A stretch of 64,000 bases of DNA from Acidobacteriaceae bacterium (GTDB taxonomy: Bacteria; Acidobacteriota; Terriglobia; Terriglobales; Acidobacteriaceae), in assembly GCA_003151335.1 (NCBI GenBank), contig PLXE01000104.1, forward strand, positions 62,001 through 126,000, read 5' to 3'. Below the pieces are notes generated by a model. The model made no database searches. It saw only the letters and a list, made by a program, of their open reading frames with translations, and was not told where the DNA came from. A program made the position numbers and the translations under genes. Shown piece after piece: positions 41,400 to 52,919 of this stretch; within the stretch, counting starts at the first letter, position 1; each line of letters begins with the position of its first letter.

Positions 41400-42932
41400 A
41401 TGCAGACTTCGAGCAAGGAAACGGCACCAACCGCCAGCTCAGCTCACAGCAAACATCCGCGCAACCGGAGTGCCGCCGGCAGTTTCATTGCGGCGGCGGT
41501 CCTGGCCGCCTTCTACCTCGCAACCAGTATCTATATCGCGTCCCATCGCGTCTTCTGGTTCGACGAACTCTTCACCGTGCGCATCGCGCGACTGCCCGAT
41601 ATCAAAGCTATCTGGACCGCTCTCGGTCACGGCGCCGATTCCTTGCCCCCGACCTACTACATGGTCGTCAGGTTGTTTGGCGGCTTGTTTGGAAATAGTG
41701 AAGTCGCAGCCAGATTACCATCCGCCCTGGCGCTGGCGGCCGGTTTGCTTCTGATCTTCGATTGCGCGCGCCGCCTGACCGATGGTTTGCATGGATTGAT
41801 CGCGCTCTCGGTGGCCACCTGCTCTTTTTTGCCTTACTACGGTTACGAGGCCCGCTCGTACGCCCTCTACTTCATGCTTTCGGCGCTCGCCTTATGGGTG
41901 TGGTTTTGCACCCGCGACGACAAGAAGTCGGCCGCCATTTTCTTCGGGGTTGTGCTGTGCTTGGGCGTGACCATGCACTATTACTTCGTCCTGTGCCTGG
42001 CGCCCTTTGCGATTTGGGAGATTCTTCGCGGGAAGCGCGGGCAACTGGCCTCGCCAAAACTGATTGCCGGATTGGTGGGGGCCATCGTTCCGGCCGCGCT
42101 GCTGTCGCCAATTATCTTGTCGTTCTCCCGCAAATTTGCGACTGGCTTCTGGAACCGTCCTTCGCTCGGCGAACTGAGGGCAATCTTCCCGCAACTATTT
42201 CCCGATGGTTTGTTTCTGCTGGTGCTGATCGTGATCTGGATTGTGTTGGCCGACTCGGACAAGAAGAATGCCGTTTTGCAGCCCATGCAATCGGGTGAAG
42301 CCATCGGCTGGTTATTTCTCTGCATTCCGTTAATCGGCTTCCTCCTGGCGGAGTGGAAGACCAATGCATTCTTTAGCCGCTATTTCATTGGCGTGCTTCC
42401 GGGCGTTGCCATTGCATTTTCCTGTTGGGTGTGGCGGCACTTCCGCAACACCGCGATGGTGTCGGTGGGAATATTTCTGCTCCTCACAGGGTGGGGAATG
42501 GCAACACAGATGATCGTGGTGCGGCACCCGGAGTCGATTGAGGCCACCGGCATAAGGCAGTACCTGGAATTGGAAAGTTCGTTGGCGATCGAGGGGAAGC
42601 GCTATGTTGTGTTCTCGAATCCACTTCTTTTCCTCGAGGCCCAGTACTACTCCAACCATCCCGAGGAGTGCATTCTGCTGCTGCCTTCCGACTTCACCCA
42701 GGACGCGGATCCCAGGCGGACCACCCCCGATCCTTATCTGCACCAGCGTCTGGAGTTGAACTTGTCGCAATATTATCCAATGCAATTTTGGAGAATCGAC
42801 GACCTCAGAAACCATGCCAGCGAAGCCGCATTGATTGAACCGCCGCCGGACGTCCTGGGTGAGGTGAAGCAGTCTGGCTTCAAGGTTGAGATGCGCTTCT
42901 CGAAGCCGCTGACGGTTGCGTATCCGCACTGA
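41400..42932 (+). CDS. GT39/PMT-like GT-C glycosyltransferase
   Basis: A 510-residue inner-membrane enzyme with about 11 helices. It should transfer a sugar from a polyprenol-linked donor to protein or lipid outside the membrane. The catalytic acid pair is in the first loop (RVFWFDELFTVRIARLP), and SLPPTYYMVVRLFG and LPYYGYEARSYALYFML follow as in PMT_2-type proteins. The C-terminal 130 residues are periplasmic. AGAGGAG lies just upstream of ATG 41400; the frame upstream to 41298 lacks an SD. It is divergent from the large membrane protein. Confidence 0.85.
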   Translation: MQTSSKETAPTASSAHSKHPRNRSAAGSFIAAAVLAAFYLATSIYIASHRVFWFDELFTVRIARLPDIKAIWTALGHGADSLPPTYYMVVRLFGGLFGNSEVAARLPSALALAAGLLLIFDCARRLTDGLHGLIALSVATCSFLPYYGYEARSYALYFMLSALALWVWFCTRDDKKSAAIFFGVVLCLGVTMHYYFVLCLAPFAIWEILRGKRGQLASPKLIAGLVGAIVPAALLSPIILSFSRKFATGFWNRPSLGELRAIFPQLFPDGLFLLVLIVIWIVLADSDKKNAVLQPMQSGEAIGWLFLCIPLIGFLLAEWKTNAFFSRYFIGVLPGVAIAFSCWVWRHFRNTAMVSVGIFLLLTGWGMATQMIVVRHPESIEATGIRQYLELESSLAIEGKRYVVFSNPLLFLEAQYYSNHPEECILLLPSDFTQDADPRRTTPDPYLHQRLELNLSQYYPMQFWRIDDLRNHASEAALIEPPPDVLGEVKQSGFKVEMRFSKPLTVAYPH

Positions 42933-42953
42933 AGGCGGCGGGTCAGGCGCTTC

Positions 42954-44693
42954 TTAGCCCGCCGCTGCGTGAGCGGCCCCTTCGCGCAGGACCGGCAGCA
43001 GTACGGTTAGCCTGGTCTTCCCCCGAGAGCACTCGGCCAGCAGTTGGCCTTCGTGCTTTTCCACCAGGTTCTTTGCCGACCACAAGCCCAAACCCGTGCC
43101 CACATCTTTCTTGGTCGTAAAAAATGGCTCGAAGATCTTGCTTAGATGCTCTTGTTGGATGCCACTGCCATTGTCCTCGACCTCAACCCGCACCGCTGGG
43201 CGACCGCCGTTGTCGTCGCTTACGTTGAGCGTGAGCACACCACCGGGCGGAAGCGCATCAAGCGCATTCAGAATGAGATTCGAGAAGACCTGTCTTATTT
43301 CTCCTGCGGAGCCCACAAACTGATAGTGGTTTCGATAGTTGCGAATGACGTGTATTTTTCTGGCTTCGATCCGCCGGCCGTAAAAAGTCAGGATTTCGTC
43401 GAGCAGGTTCGGGATGTTCACGGGCGCGGGAGAGGTGTTGTCTTTGTAGAACGCCAGCGTTTGCCGGGCCACCGCTGCGACCCGGCCCAGTTCCTGTTCC
43501 GCCAGCGACAAATAGCCTCGGCCCTCGCTGCTCAGTCCGGAATCGCGGTCCAGCAAGAACAACAGGTTCATGATCGCTTCCAGCGGGTTGTTGATTTCGT
43601 GGGCGATGGTGGCCGCGAATCTTCCGGTCGTGGCAAGTTTCTCGGCGTTGCGCAGGGCGGCCTCCACCTCGCGCTGTTTGGTAACGTCGCGAAACACCAG
43701 CACCACGCCGATCAACTCCCTTTGTGCATTGCGGATGGGCGCTGCGCTGTCATCGATGGCAACCTCGGTACCGTCTGCCCGGCGCAGGACAGTGTGGTTG
43801 GCAAGTCCGACGGCGGCGCCGGTGCGGACCACCTTCGCCACCGGATCTTCTGCGGGCTCACGCGTGACTTCGTTGAAGATGGCAAAGACTTGCCTGAGCG
43901 GCCGGTCCCGGGCTTCGTTGCGAGTATACCCGGTGAGCGTCGCCGCCACCTCATTGAGAAACACGACGCGCCCGGAGGTGTCGGTTGCCAGCACGGCATC
44001 GCCGATACTGCGCAATGTGGTATCGAGCCACTCCTTTTGCTCCAGCACCGCCGCCGCTGCGGCATCCGACTTGCGCATCTCGCGGGTCAACAGTCCGCCG
44101 AAAACCAGCAAAGCTGCGGCGGCAATTGAGGTGGCGATCACAAACGCCAAGGTGGCTGAGCGCGTGCTGGCTTTCATCTCCGCCACCTGGTCGGCCCGCA
44201 AACGCGCCTCCACTCTTTCGATTGCAAAGATCGAGGTGCGAATGTCGTCCATGACGTTCTTCCCGTTCGACAGCACCCGGGCCTTGGCTACCTCGGGTTG
44301 ACCGGCACGGGCCATGGCGATGGTGTCGGCGAGTTGCTGCAGTTGGGCGTGGCTGAGGTCGCGGAGTTGCTGCACCTGGGTCCTCTGCAGCGCAATGTCG
44401 GCGGTTAGAACGGCGACGCGATCCAGTTGAGCATCGACTTCGCGGGCGGCTCGGTTGTAGGGCTCCAGGTAATGCAGGTCACCGGTATAGAGGTATCCTC
44501 TTTGACCAGTTTCAGCATCCACGAGCAGAGATTTCAGCCGCTCGGTTTCCAGCAACACCTGCTGGCTGTGTTCAACCAGGGCGTTGTTCCTATTTACGCG
44601 CTGAAACGACAAGAACGTGACGTACCCGTTGATGGTTAGAACGATCAGGAGAAGAACAATTCCCAGCCACAGCGGTTTGAGATGGTTACGCAT
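42954..44693 (-). CDS. Sensor histidine kinase with CHASE3 and PAS domains
   Basis: A membrane-bound kinase of 579 residues: TM1 (8-28), periplasmic CHASE3 domain (DAETGQRGYLYTG), TM2 (about 182-203), a PAS domain (230-345: LRSIGDAVLATDTSGRVVFLNEVAATLTGY), the phospho-acceptor His box ATIAHEINNPLEAI, and a HATPase domain with NLILNALDALP, VEDNGSGI, FFTTKKDVGTGLGLW. No response regulator gene is next to it, so its partner is elsewhere. The signal is unknown; PAS may bind a cofactor. Confidence 0.9.
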   Translation of the reverse strand: MRNHLKPLWLGIVLLLIVLTINGYVTFLSFQRVNRNNALVEHSQQVLLETERLKSLLVDAETGQRGYLYTGDLHYLEPYNRAAREVDAQLDRVAVLTADIALQRTQVQQLRDLSHAQLQQLADTIAMARAGQPEVAKARVLSNGKNVMDDIRTSIFAIERVEARLRADQVAEMKASTRSATLAFVIATSIAAAALLVFGGLLTREMRKSDAAAAAVLEQKEWLDTTLRSIGDAVLATDTSGRVVFLNEVAATLTGYTRNEARDRPLRQVFAIFNEVTREPAEDPVAKVVRTGAAVGLANHTVLRRADGTEVAIDDSAAPIRNAQRELIGVVLVFRDVTKQREVEAALRNAEKLATTGRFAATIAHEINNPLEAIMNLLFLLDRDSGLSSEGRGYLSLAEQELGRVAAVARQTLAFYKDNTSPAPVNIPNLLDEILTFYGRRIEARKIHVIRNYRNHYQFVGSAGEIRQVFSNLILNALDALPPGGVLTLNVSDDNGGRPAVRVEVEDNGSGIQQEHLSKIFEPFFTTKKDVGTGLGLWSAKNLVEKHEGQLLAECSRGKTRLTVLLPVLREGAAHAAAG

Positions 44694-45051
44694 GGTGCGC
44701 GTTTACGGCAGTTCCGTTTGATTTGCCAGGACGACGCTGGAGGAGAAAATTCTAGCAGGTTTGCAGTTTGCGACACAGCGCCGATCCGGATATCGCAGCA
44801 TTTGAAGCGGGAAATTGGGTAGCACTCTTGGCGGGAATGGCGTCTGCTGCTGAGGGGCCCTGTCCAACGGACTTTAATCGTCGGTCCATGTGGCACACTG
44901 CAACCCGGATCAAGATTCCAGCCGATCCGAAGGTTCACGCGGGAAACACATCGTGATGGCGTTTCTTGCCTCCGATGCCTTCCTCACACGGCAAGCAGGG
45001 CACCCCTGGGATGCCCTGTTCCCCGGCCGCTCGCAGTCGCGAAGCCAACTC
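44694..45051. other. Intergenic region between aminopeptidase and histidine kinase
   Basis: 358 bases with no convincing gene on either strand. A perfect hairpin CAGGGCA-N9-TGCCCTG (44996-45018), 34 bases after the aminopeptidase stop, may help end that transcript, although no T-run follows. The rest presumably holds the kinase promoter; I see no clear -35/-10 pair. Confidence 0.5.
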
Positions 45052-47712
45052 CTAGCGCAAAATGCCAACCGCCGCCGCGCCACCGCCGTTGGAGGCATTG
45101 CTATTGCCGTTCTGCTTCAGCCAGACGGCCAGGTTGTTCTGCTGCTGGCCGCGTAGCTCAACGCAGCTGCTAATCGCCTCGATAGCTTCTCTTTGGTTGC
45201 GTTCCGTGCCGGGGAACGGGTGCTGCTGGAAGAACTGCTGCACCTCGTTCGCCTTCTGAGTGTCGCAGAAACTCTGGGCTCCGTAGAGAAACACTCCCAC
45301 GCCTCCCAATCCGCCGCCAGTCTTCTTCATAATCTCGTCAAAGTGCTGGCGCATGAAGTCCCACGCGGCATTCTGGCTCGCTGGGTTTCTCAGCAGACCG
45401 ATGAGGATATACAGGTCCTGGCCCCGAACCTCCTGGGTCAGTGTCGAATCAAGAGTCTGCTGAATCAGCACCGGCTGGGGGAAGTCTGCCAAGGCGTAGA
45501 AATACCGGTAGTACTGTTGGGGGGACTTTACCTTCGGCATCTGCGCCTTGAACTGATTGTAGAGTTCGGTATCGCCATGATGAGCGGCAACTGAAACTAC
45601 AGCGCCCGCCAGCGTGGGATCGATCGAAGCCGGGTCCTTCATATACTGCAGCACCAGAGTACGGGCCTGCTGAATGACCTCCGGATCGTTGGCGTCGTTT
45701 CCTAGACTCTCAAACAGGATGGCGCGCTTCTGCTTTTGCTCCGGCGTGTCATCGGGGCGGCCGGTGGAGCCCAGTTGTTGCAAGACCGGAGAAAACACGC
45801 CGCGCAGCCATGCCTGGAAGGCGGGCCGATCGGCATCGGTTACGAGGTGTTCTTCGATAAAGTTGAGATGGTTTCCGAAAGACTCGAGCAGCACACTTCC
45901 CGGTGTGCTCTTTAACTGGTCGCCCAATGCAAGATAGTCGCCAACGTTGTGCTGCCCAATACGCATCAAGGCCCATTCGTTACCCATCAGCGCGATACGC
46001 TCGTCCGGAGTAAGCTCCCTCTCGACTGCGTTGCCCAGTTGGCGCATGGCGGCTGCGTCGTAGTCGAAGCGATAGTAGCCCAGCGCACCGGCATCGGGGA
46101 AAACGAACTTCGAGCAGCCCTTCAAAGTAAATTTCTGCTGCCGCTCGGTCAGCAGGAAGCATTGCTGTTGGCCCGCACCGGTCTCGCTGACGCCCTTGGC
46201 GCAGATGGGAATCTGCCAGATCTGGTCGTTGGGCTGTTTGAACTCTTCCGGAGTGTTGAAGTAGCGCTTTTGCGAGATGTTCAGCGTGGTGCTGCCGCCT
46301 TCGCACTTGGCCTCGACTCCGACGTAGGGGGCGCCGGGTTGCATAACGAAGGTCGGCATGATCTTGTCTACAGGCTTCTTTGAGCTGCGCGCCATGGCGT
46401 TCCAGAAATCGGCAGCTGTGGCATTGCCGTAGGCATGCTCTTTCAGGTAGAGGTTGACACCCGCACGGAAGGTGTCATGCCCAAGATAGGATTCGAGCAT
46501 GTGCAGAACCGACGCCGTCTTGCCGTAGGCGATGCCGTCAAAGAGCGACTGGATTTCGGCGCGCGTCTCGGCCGCCTGGTGAATGGGACGCGTGTTCTTC
46601 ACCGAGTCACCACTCAGGGACTCATCCGTGCCGTCAACCACGCCCTGGGACAACAGCCACTCCGGTTTCCATGGTTCGAGAGGGTGCGGTGTCATCCAGG
46701 TGGCAAAGCCTTCATTGAGCCAGATGTCGTCCCACCACGCGGCGGTGACCAGGTCGCCGAACCACTGGTGCGCAACCTCGTGGGCGATGGTCTCGGCCAC
46801 CCCCTGTTTGGCGCCGACAGACGCGGTCTTATCGTCAATGAGCAACGCTGTCTCGCGGTAAATGATGGCGCCCCAATTTTCCATGGCGCCAGCCTGGAAG
46901 TCAGGCACCGCAATGTTGTCCAGCTTGGGCAACGGATACTTGATTCCGTAGTAGTTGTTGTAATAGTGGAGAATCGCTTTGCTGGCCTCCAGCGGGAAGT
47001 GGGTCAGGTTTTCCTTGCCGGGAACCGTGCACACGCTGACTTTAACGCCATCCACCTGATCGGAGGCGCACTTCCAATCGCCCACGGTCAGCGCCACCAG
47101 ATAGCTCGACATCTTGGGCGAAGTGGAGAATTTTATGGTGTGCTGGTCGCCCGGTCCGGGAGTGTCGGAAACAATCTCGCCGTTGGAGATCGCCGTGTCA
47201 CCTTTATCTACGATCGCAGTGAGGTCAAACGTTGCTTTGTAAGACGGCTCGTCAAAGCACGGAAAAGCCACGCGCGCATCCGTTGATTCCATCTGCGAGA
47301 CTTCGTACTTCTTGCCTTTGTAGGTACTGAGGTAGAAGCCGCGCAACTTGTCGTTGAGATGGCCGGTGTATTTGATGTGTACGGTCGCTGCTCCCGCCGG
47401 AAGTTCGTTGCCCACGGTGAAGGTCGCCATTTCGTTTTTTTCATCGCTGGAAACCTTGGCCGTCTGGGTCTGTCCGCCTGCAGTCACCGTCACGTCGTGA
47501 AAATCAATTTCCACCGCATTCAGCGTGATGGTCCGGGTGGGTTTGGCAAGCTTGAGGTCGATGGTCTCGTCGCCGCCAAACTTGTTGTCAGGGAAATGGA
47601 TGGTAACAGCGAGCGAATAATGATCGGGAGAAGCTCCGCCGGGAAGGCGTTGCGCGACAGCGGTGCAGCAGGCCAGCAGGCCGGCTGCGAACACAAGCAG
47701 GGTTCGTTTCAT
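45052..47712 (-). CDS. Secreted M1 aminopeptidase
   Basis: A zinc aminopeptidase of 886 residues, close in layout to aminopeptidase N/ERAP. Signal peptide 1-21 (LLACCTAVAQ), N-terminal beta domain, exopeptidase motif GAMEN (275-279), zinc motif HEVAH (311-315) and third ligand E334 in WLNEGFATWM. A long ERAP1-type helical C-terminal domain (530-886) follows. It differs from the 650-residue M1 protein at 6375 by having the true GAMEN. It is exported, so it probably trims peptides outside the cytoplasm. A hairpin lies downstream. Confidence 0.93.
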   Translation of the reverse strand: MKRTLLVFAAGLLACCTAVAQRLPGGASPDHYSLAVTIHFPDNKFGGDETIDLKLAKPTRTITLNAVEIDFHDVTVTAGGQTQTAKVSSDEKNEMATFTVGNELPAGAATVHIKYTGHLNDKLRGFYLSTYKGKKYEVSQMESTDARVAFPCFDEPSYKATFDLTAIVDKGDTAISNGEIVSDTPGPGDQHTIKFSTSPKMSSYLVALTVGDWKCASDQVDGVKVSVCTVPGKENLTHFPLEASKAILHYYNNYYGIKYPLPKLDNIAVPDFQAGAMENWGAIIYRETALLIDDKTASVGAKQGVAETIAHEVAHQWFGDLVTAAWWDDIWLNEGFATWMTPHPLEPWKPEWLLSQGVVDGTDESLSGDSVKNTRPIHQAAETRAEIQSLFDGIAYGKTASVLHMLESYLGHDTFRAGVNLYLKEHAYGNATAADFWNAMARSSKKPVDKIMPTFVMQPGAPYVGVEAKCEGGSTTLNISQKRYFNTPEEFKQPNDQIWQIPICAKGVSETGAGQQQCFLLTERQQKFTLKGCSKFVFPDAGALGYYRFDYDAAAMRQLGNAVERELTPDERIALMGNEWALMRIGQHNVGDYLALGDQLKSTPGSVLLESFGNHLNFIEEHLVTDADRPAFQAWLRGVFSPVLQQLGSTGRPDDTPEQKQKRAILFESLGNDANDPEVIQQARTLVLQYMKDPASIDPTLAGAVVSVAAHHGDTELYNQFKAQMPKVKSPQQYYRYFYALADFPQPVLIQQTLDSTLTQEVRGQDLYILIGLLRNPASQNAAWDFMRQHFDEIMKKTGGGLGGVGVFLYGAQSFCDTQKANEVQQFFQQHPFPGTERNQREAIEAISSCVELRGQQQNNLAVWLKQNGNSNASNGGGAAAVGILR

Positions 47713-47930
47713 AGCACACTCTCGAGGAAGTTAAGATGCCCGACAATTACCAAAGGAGATACGCGCAGAACCCGGCCGCGGTTCCGCGCCGGTCCTATTT
47801 TCATTGGACGAATGTGCCAAGAATGGGTGAGCAGGCGGTCTGAGATGCCTTGGAGTTGAGTCGAAGTGGCGGCCCAAAGGGATGAGTGGATCGTCGAGGG
47901 ACCATGATTCGTGGCGCACGGTTGGCTGAT

Positions 47931-49223
47931 TCACGCTGCCGTCTGCCGGACACCGTTGAGGATGGTTTCGCGACAGCGATTGACGCCAAACCAATACGCC
48001 AGCTCCCGATAATCCTGCGCATCGAAAATCGCTATGTCGGCATCTTTGCCCGGCTCGAGACTGCCCTTCCTCCCCTGCAATTGCAGCGCGCAAGCCCCGT
48101 TGTCGGTTGCGGCGACCAGCGCCTCCGCCGGTGACATCTTCATGTGCGTACACGCTACTGACAGCACGAACGGCATGGACGCGGTGGGCGAGGTGCCCGG
48201 ATTGTAGTCGGTCGCCAAGGCGACCGCGACTCCGGCGTCCAGCAATTTTCGCGCAGGCGCAAAGGTGTCGAGACCGAGGAAATAGTTGGCTGCGGGAAGC
48301 AGGGTCGCGACCGTGTCGAGTTTCGACAAGACCGCTACATCTTCATCGCTGACGAAGTCAAGATGATCGAGCGAGGCCGGATGAAATTCGATCAGAGGAG
48401 CCAGTTGCGCCGGGGTGAGCTGGCACACATGGGCCCGCACGCCGAGGTTGTATTCGACCGCAGTGCGAAGAATTCGCTGGGACTGCTCTCTGCTGAACGC
48501 GCCGCGCTCGCAGAAGACGTCAACGTAAGCGGCGAGTTTCAGCTTTGCGGCGGTGGGAATCATGTCTTGGCAAATAATGCGGACGTACTCTTCGGGATTT
48601 TCCCGATGTTCTGGCGGGACCACGTGCGCCGCCAGCAGCGTCGCCACCACCCAGCCCGGCCACTGATGTGACGCTTCGCGAATTGCCTCCAAAGACTTCA
48701 TCTCGGCGGCGAAGTTCAGGCCGTAGCCCGATTTGCATTCGACCGTGGTGGTACCGTGCCTCGCCATCTCGTCAAGCCCGCGAACGACGTGGGCGGCAAG
48801 TTCCTGTCGTCGCGCGTCACGCACTCCGCGCAAGCTGGCGCGAATACCGCCGCCGGCTTCGGCAATCTCTTCATAGGTGGCGCCGGCAATGCGCTTCTCG
48901 AAATCAATCAGCCGCGGTGCGGTAAAGACCGGATGGGTGTGCGAGTCAACGAAGCCGGGGAGTACGACCTTGCGCGAGCAATCGATCTCGTCAACGTGCG
49001 CCGCTTTCGCGGTGAGGAGTTCGTGCTTCGCGATTTCGTCCGTCGTGCCCACGGCGACGATCTTGCCCTCGGCGATGAGCACCGCGCCGTCCTCGATGAT
49101 GCCGAGTTCGCGCATCTCCGCGGCACGGCGTGGGCCGGAGCCACCGGAAGGGCTGCGCAAGGTCAGCAGTTGCGCGGCGTGGGTGAGAAGAGTGGCGGAA
49201 GAACGCTGATTATCGGAGTGCAA
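47931..49223 (-). CDS. hutI: Imidazolonepropionase
   Basis: Hydrolyses imidazolone propionate to N-formimino-glutamate in histidine breakdown. The 430-residue amidohydrolase has the metal motif HxH in GFVDSHTHPVF, ECKSGYGLN, AAHVVPPEH and the late Asp in LATDYNPGTSPT. The frame opens with TTG 49223; the family N-terminus (TLLTHAAQLLTL) requires a start here, not at the internal ATG. It lies 189 bases after hutU with repeat DNA between, on the same strand. hutH is not in the window. Confidence 0.93.
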   Translation of the reverse strand: MHSDNQRSSATLLTHAAQLLTLRSPSGGSGPRRAAEMRELGIIEDGAVLIAEGKIVAVGTTDEIAKHELLTAKAAHVDEIDCSRKVVLPGFVDSHTHPVFTAPRLIDFEKRIAGATYEEIAEAGGGIRASLRGVRDARRQELAAHVVRGLDEMARHGTTTVECKSGYGLNFAAEMKSLEAIREASHQWPGWVVATLLAAHVVPPEHRENPEEYVRIICQDMIPTAAKLKLAAYVDVFCERGAFSREQSQRILRTAVEYNLGVRAHVCQLTPAQLAPLIEFHPASLDHLDFVSDEDVAVLSKLDTVATLLPAANYFLGLDTFAPARKLLDAGVAVALATDYNPGTSPTASMPFVLSVACTHMKMSPAEALVAATDNGACALQLQGRKGSLEPGKDADIAIFDAQDYRELAYWFGVNRCRETILNGVRQTAA

Positions 49224-49239
49224 ATCTTTCTCGCTTTGA

Positions 49240-49362
49240 TCGTGAACAGCAGGTCCCTCGAATCGCTCGGGATGACAGATTTATAGACCGTGCCAGCTAT
49301 AGGGGTCCGTCGACTCCGGCGGCCAAGAACAGGCCGCCTTCGCTCAGGATGACAAACTCACT
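49240..49362. repeat. Partial copies of the GATGACA repeat family plus word-like repeats
   Basis: TCGGGATGACAGA near 49260-49272 and CGCTCAGGATGACAAA near 49338-49354 match the ends of the elements at 19791-19882 and 59685-59836. From 49372 the motif GGCTGAATGCTGA is repeated just before hutU ends. Confidence 0.6.
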
Positions 49363-49412
49363 TTACGATCTTCAATGGCTGAATGCTGACGGCTGAATGC
49401 TGATTGCTATTG

Positions 49413-51092
<1,680 letters not shown>

Positions 51093-51522
51093 AACAGCAC
51101 GATGGTAGCAGTAGCCAGTGGCCAGTTGCCAGTGGTCAGGTGCGAGTAGCCAGTAGCCAGTAGTCAGTTGCCAGTTGTCCCATTCTGTCGAAGTGATTCG
51201 ACCCGCAGTCCAACCACCGGGGTTTAGCTTCAGACTGGCAGTAATGGCCATCCATCGGGACTGGCGGCAGCATGTCGAATTCACCAACTATTCACGTTCT
51301 GTTCATTGTCCTCTGATGTAGACGAGTGGCCGTGCAGGTAAGCTATTTTCAATTGCAAACCTGATCGGAGAGAGTGGGGAGATGGCCAAACAGCCGCTCC
51401 CCGATTTTTATTGCAGTGGCCGGTAATCAGTTCCCAGTCCCCAACCCCCAGTTCCCAGTTGCCAGTACTGACTACTGACTACTGGCAACTGGCTACTGGC
51501 TACTCCCTTATAATCTCCCCAC
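51093..51522. other. Divergent region hutU/glycerate kinase with repeats and an orphan terminator
   Basis: 430 bases. Degenerate tandem words (CAGTAGCCAGTTGCCAGT) fill 51110-51180 and recur in inverted orientation at 51414-51508. Between them is about 230 bases of unique DNA ending in a good rho-independent terminator (51376-51410) on the + strand, with no + strand gene before it. A small RNA could be encoded here. Confidence 0.5.
51376..51410 (+). terminator. Orphan rho-independent terminator
   Basis: GGGGAG-a-TGGC-loop-GCCG-CTCCCC followed by GATTTTTA. The nearest gene on its left (hutU) is on the other strand, so it would end an unseen + strand transcript. Confidence 0.6.
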
Positions 51523-52872
51523 ATGTCTGAGTCCTTGCCGCCATCCTCGACTCCCCCGAGTGAAGTATTAGCCCACGAAATGCGCGACCGTGCGCGCGAG
51601 ATGTTCGGGCACTCTCTGTCGGAGTGCAGTATTCCGCGGGCCTTTTCCAAACAGGTGCTCTACGATCGCGGCGAGCTAAGCCTGGGGAACGATGTCTATG
51701 CAATGGGAGCGTTCTCGCGGACGCTGGTGGTTTCCATCGGCAAAGCCGCACACACCATGGCGGAGGCGCTCGCTAACATCGTCGGAAACAGGTTCACGGG
51801 AATCATTGCCTGTCCCAATGCGCCGCCAGCACAACTGTTTGGCTTTCGCTATTTCCTGGGCGGACATCCACTCCCCAATGAGGAGTCGCTGCGCGCTGGC
51901 GATGCCATCTTGCGGCTGCTTAGCGCGCCGTCGCCACAAACACTGGTTGTCTATCTGATCAGCGGAGGAGCTTCGGCGATCGCCGAGAAGTCCATCAGCG
52001 CAGGCATTTCGCTCGCCGACGTGGTGCAAACTTATAAGGCGCTGGTGCTCTCGGGAGCGCCCATCGCCGAGATCAACGCCATCCGCAAACATCTCTCGGC
52101 CTTGAAGGGCGGACGGCTGGCGCAAGTGGCGGCGCCTTCCTCTCAGGCATCGGTGCTGGTTTCCGACGTGCCCGAGGGGGCCCTCGATGCGCTGGCCTCG
52201 GGTCCCACAATGCCAGACACTACTACCGTCGCCGACTGTTACGCCATCGTGAAGCGTTACAGGCTGCTGCAGAACTTTCCCGCCAGCGTGCGCGCGTTGT
52301 TCGAACGCGAGCAGTTGGAGGAGACCCCCAAGCAAAACGATCCGGTGTTTGAACACTCCCGCTACACTACGGTGCTTTCGAACGCTATCGCGGTCAACGC
52401 GGCGGTGGAGCGCGCGGTACTGGGCGGCTTCGCCGTCGAGGTGGACAACAGTTGCGACGACTGGGACTACGAACGTGCCGCCGATTACCTGCTGCAACGG
52501 CTGCGCGAATTACGCCGAGGCGTATCGCGCGCGTGCCTCATCTCGGGTGGTGAGGTCACGGTGAAGGTGGGAGCGAAGGCGGGCATGGGCGGACGCAATC
52601 AGCAGTTCGCGCTTTACTGCGCGCAGAAAATTGCAGGGGAGAACATTACTGTGCTCAGCGCCGGGACCGACGGCATCGATGGCAATAGCGACGCCGCGGG
52701 AGCTGTGGTGGATGGAACCACGGTCGAGCGGGTCCAGACCCGCGGATTGGACGTCGCCGCGGCTTTGATGCAGTTCAATGCCTACCCTTTGTTTGACGCC
52801 ATCGGCGACAGCATCATGACCGGACCGACCGGCAACAATGTGAGGGACCTGCGAATTTTGATGGCGTATTAG
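51523..52872 (+). CDS. Glycerate 2-kinase (MOFRL family)
   Basis: Phosphorylates D-glycerate to 2-phosphoglycerate, linking glyoxylate or tartronate metabolism to glycolysis. The 449-residue protein has the two-domain GckA/TtuD layout: VVSIGKAAHTMAEAL, LISGGASAIAEKS with the catalytic region NAIRKHLSALKGGRLAQ, and the C-terminal MOFRL domain (GGRNQQFALYCAQKI, SAGTDGIDGNSDAAGAVVDG, GPTGNNVRDLRI). It is divergent from hutU. No glyoxylate genes are close by. Confidence 0.92.
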   Translation: MSESLPPSSTPPSEVLAHEMRDRAREMFGHSLSECSIPRAFSKQVLYDRGELSLGNDVYAMGAFSRTLVVSIGKAAHTMAEALANIVGNRFTGIIACPNAPPAQLFGFRYFLGGHPLPNEESLRAGDAILRLLSAPSPQTLVVYLISGGASAIAEKSISAGISLADVVQTYKALVLSGAPIAEINAIRKHLSALKGGRLAQVAAPSSQASVLVSDVPEGALDALASGPTMPDTTTVADCYAIVKRYRLLQNFPASVRALFEREQLEETPKQNDPVFEHSRYTTVLSNAIAVNAAVERAVLGGFAVEVDNSCDDWDYERAADYLLQRLRELRRGVSRACLISGGEVTVKVGAKAGMGGRNQQFALYCAQKIAGENITVLSAGTDGIDGNSDAAGAVVDGTTVERVQTRGLDVAAALMQFNAYPLFDAIGDSIMTGPTGNNVRDLRILMAY

Positions 52873-52919
52873 GCAGTTCCAGGGCAGGCTCTGAAGGTGC
52901 GCCCCTTCAAAACACCGGC

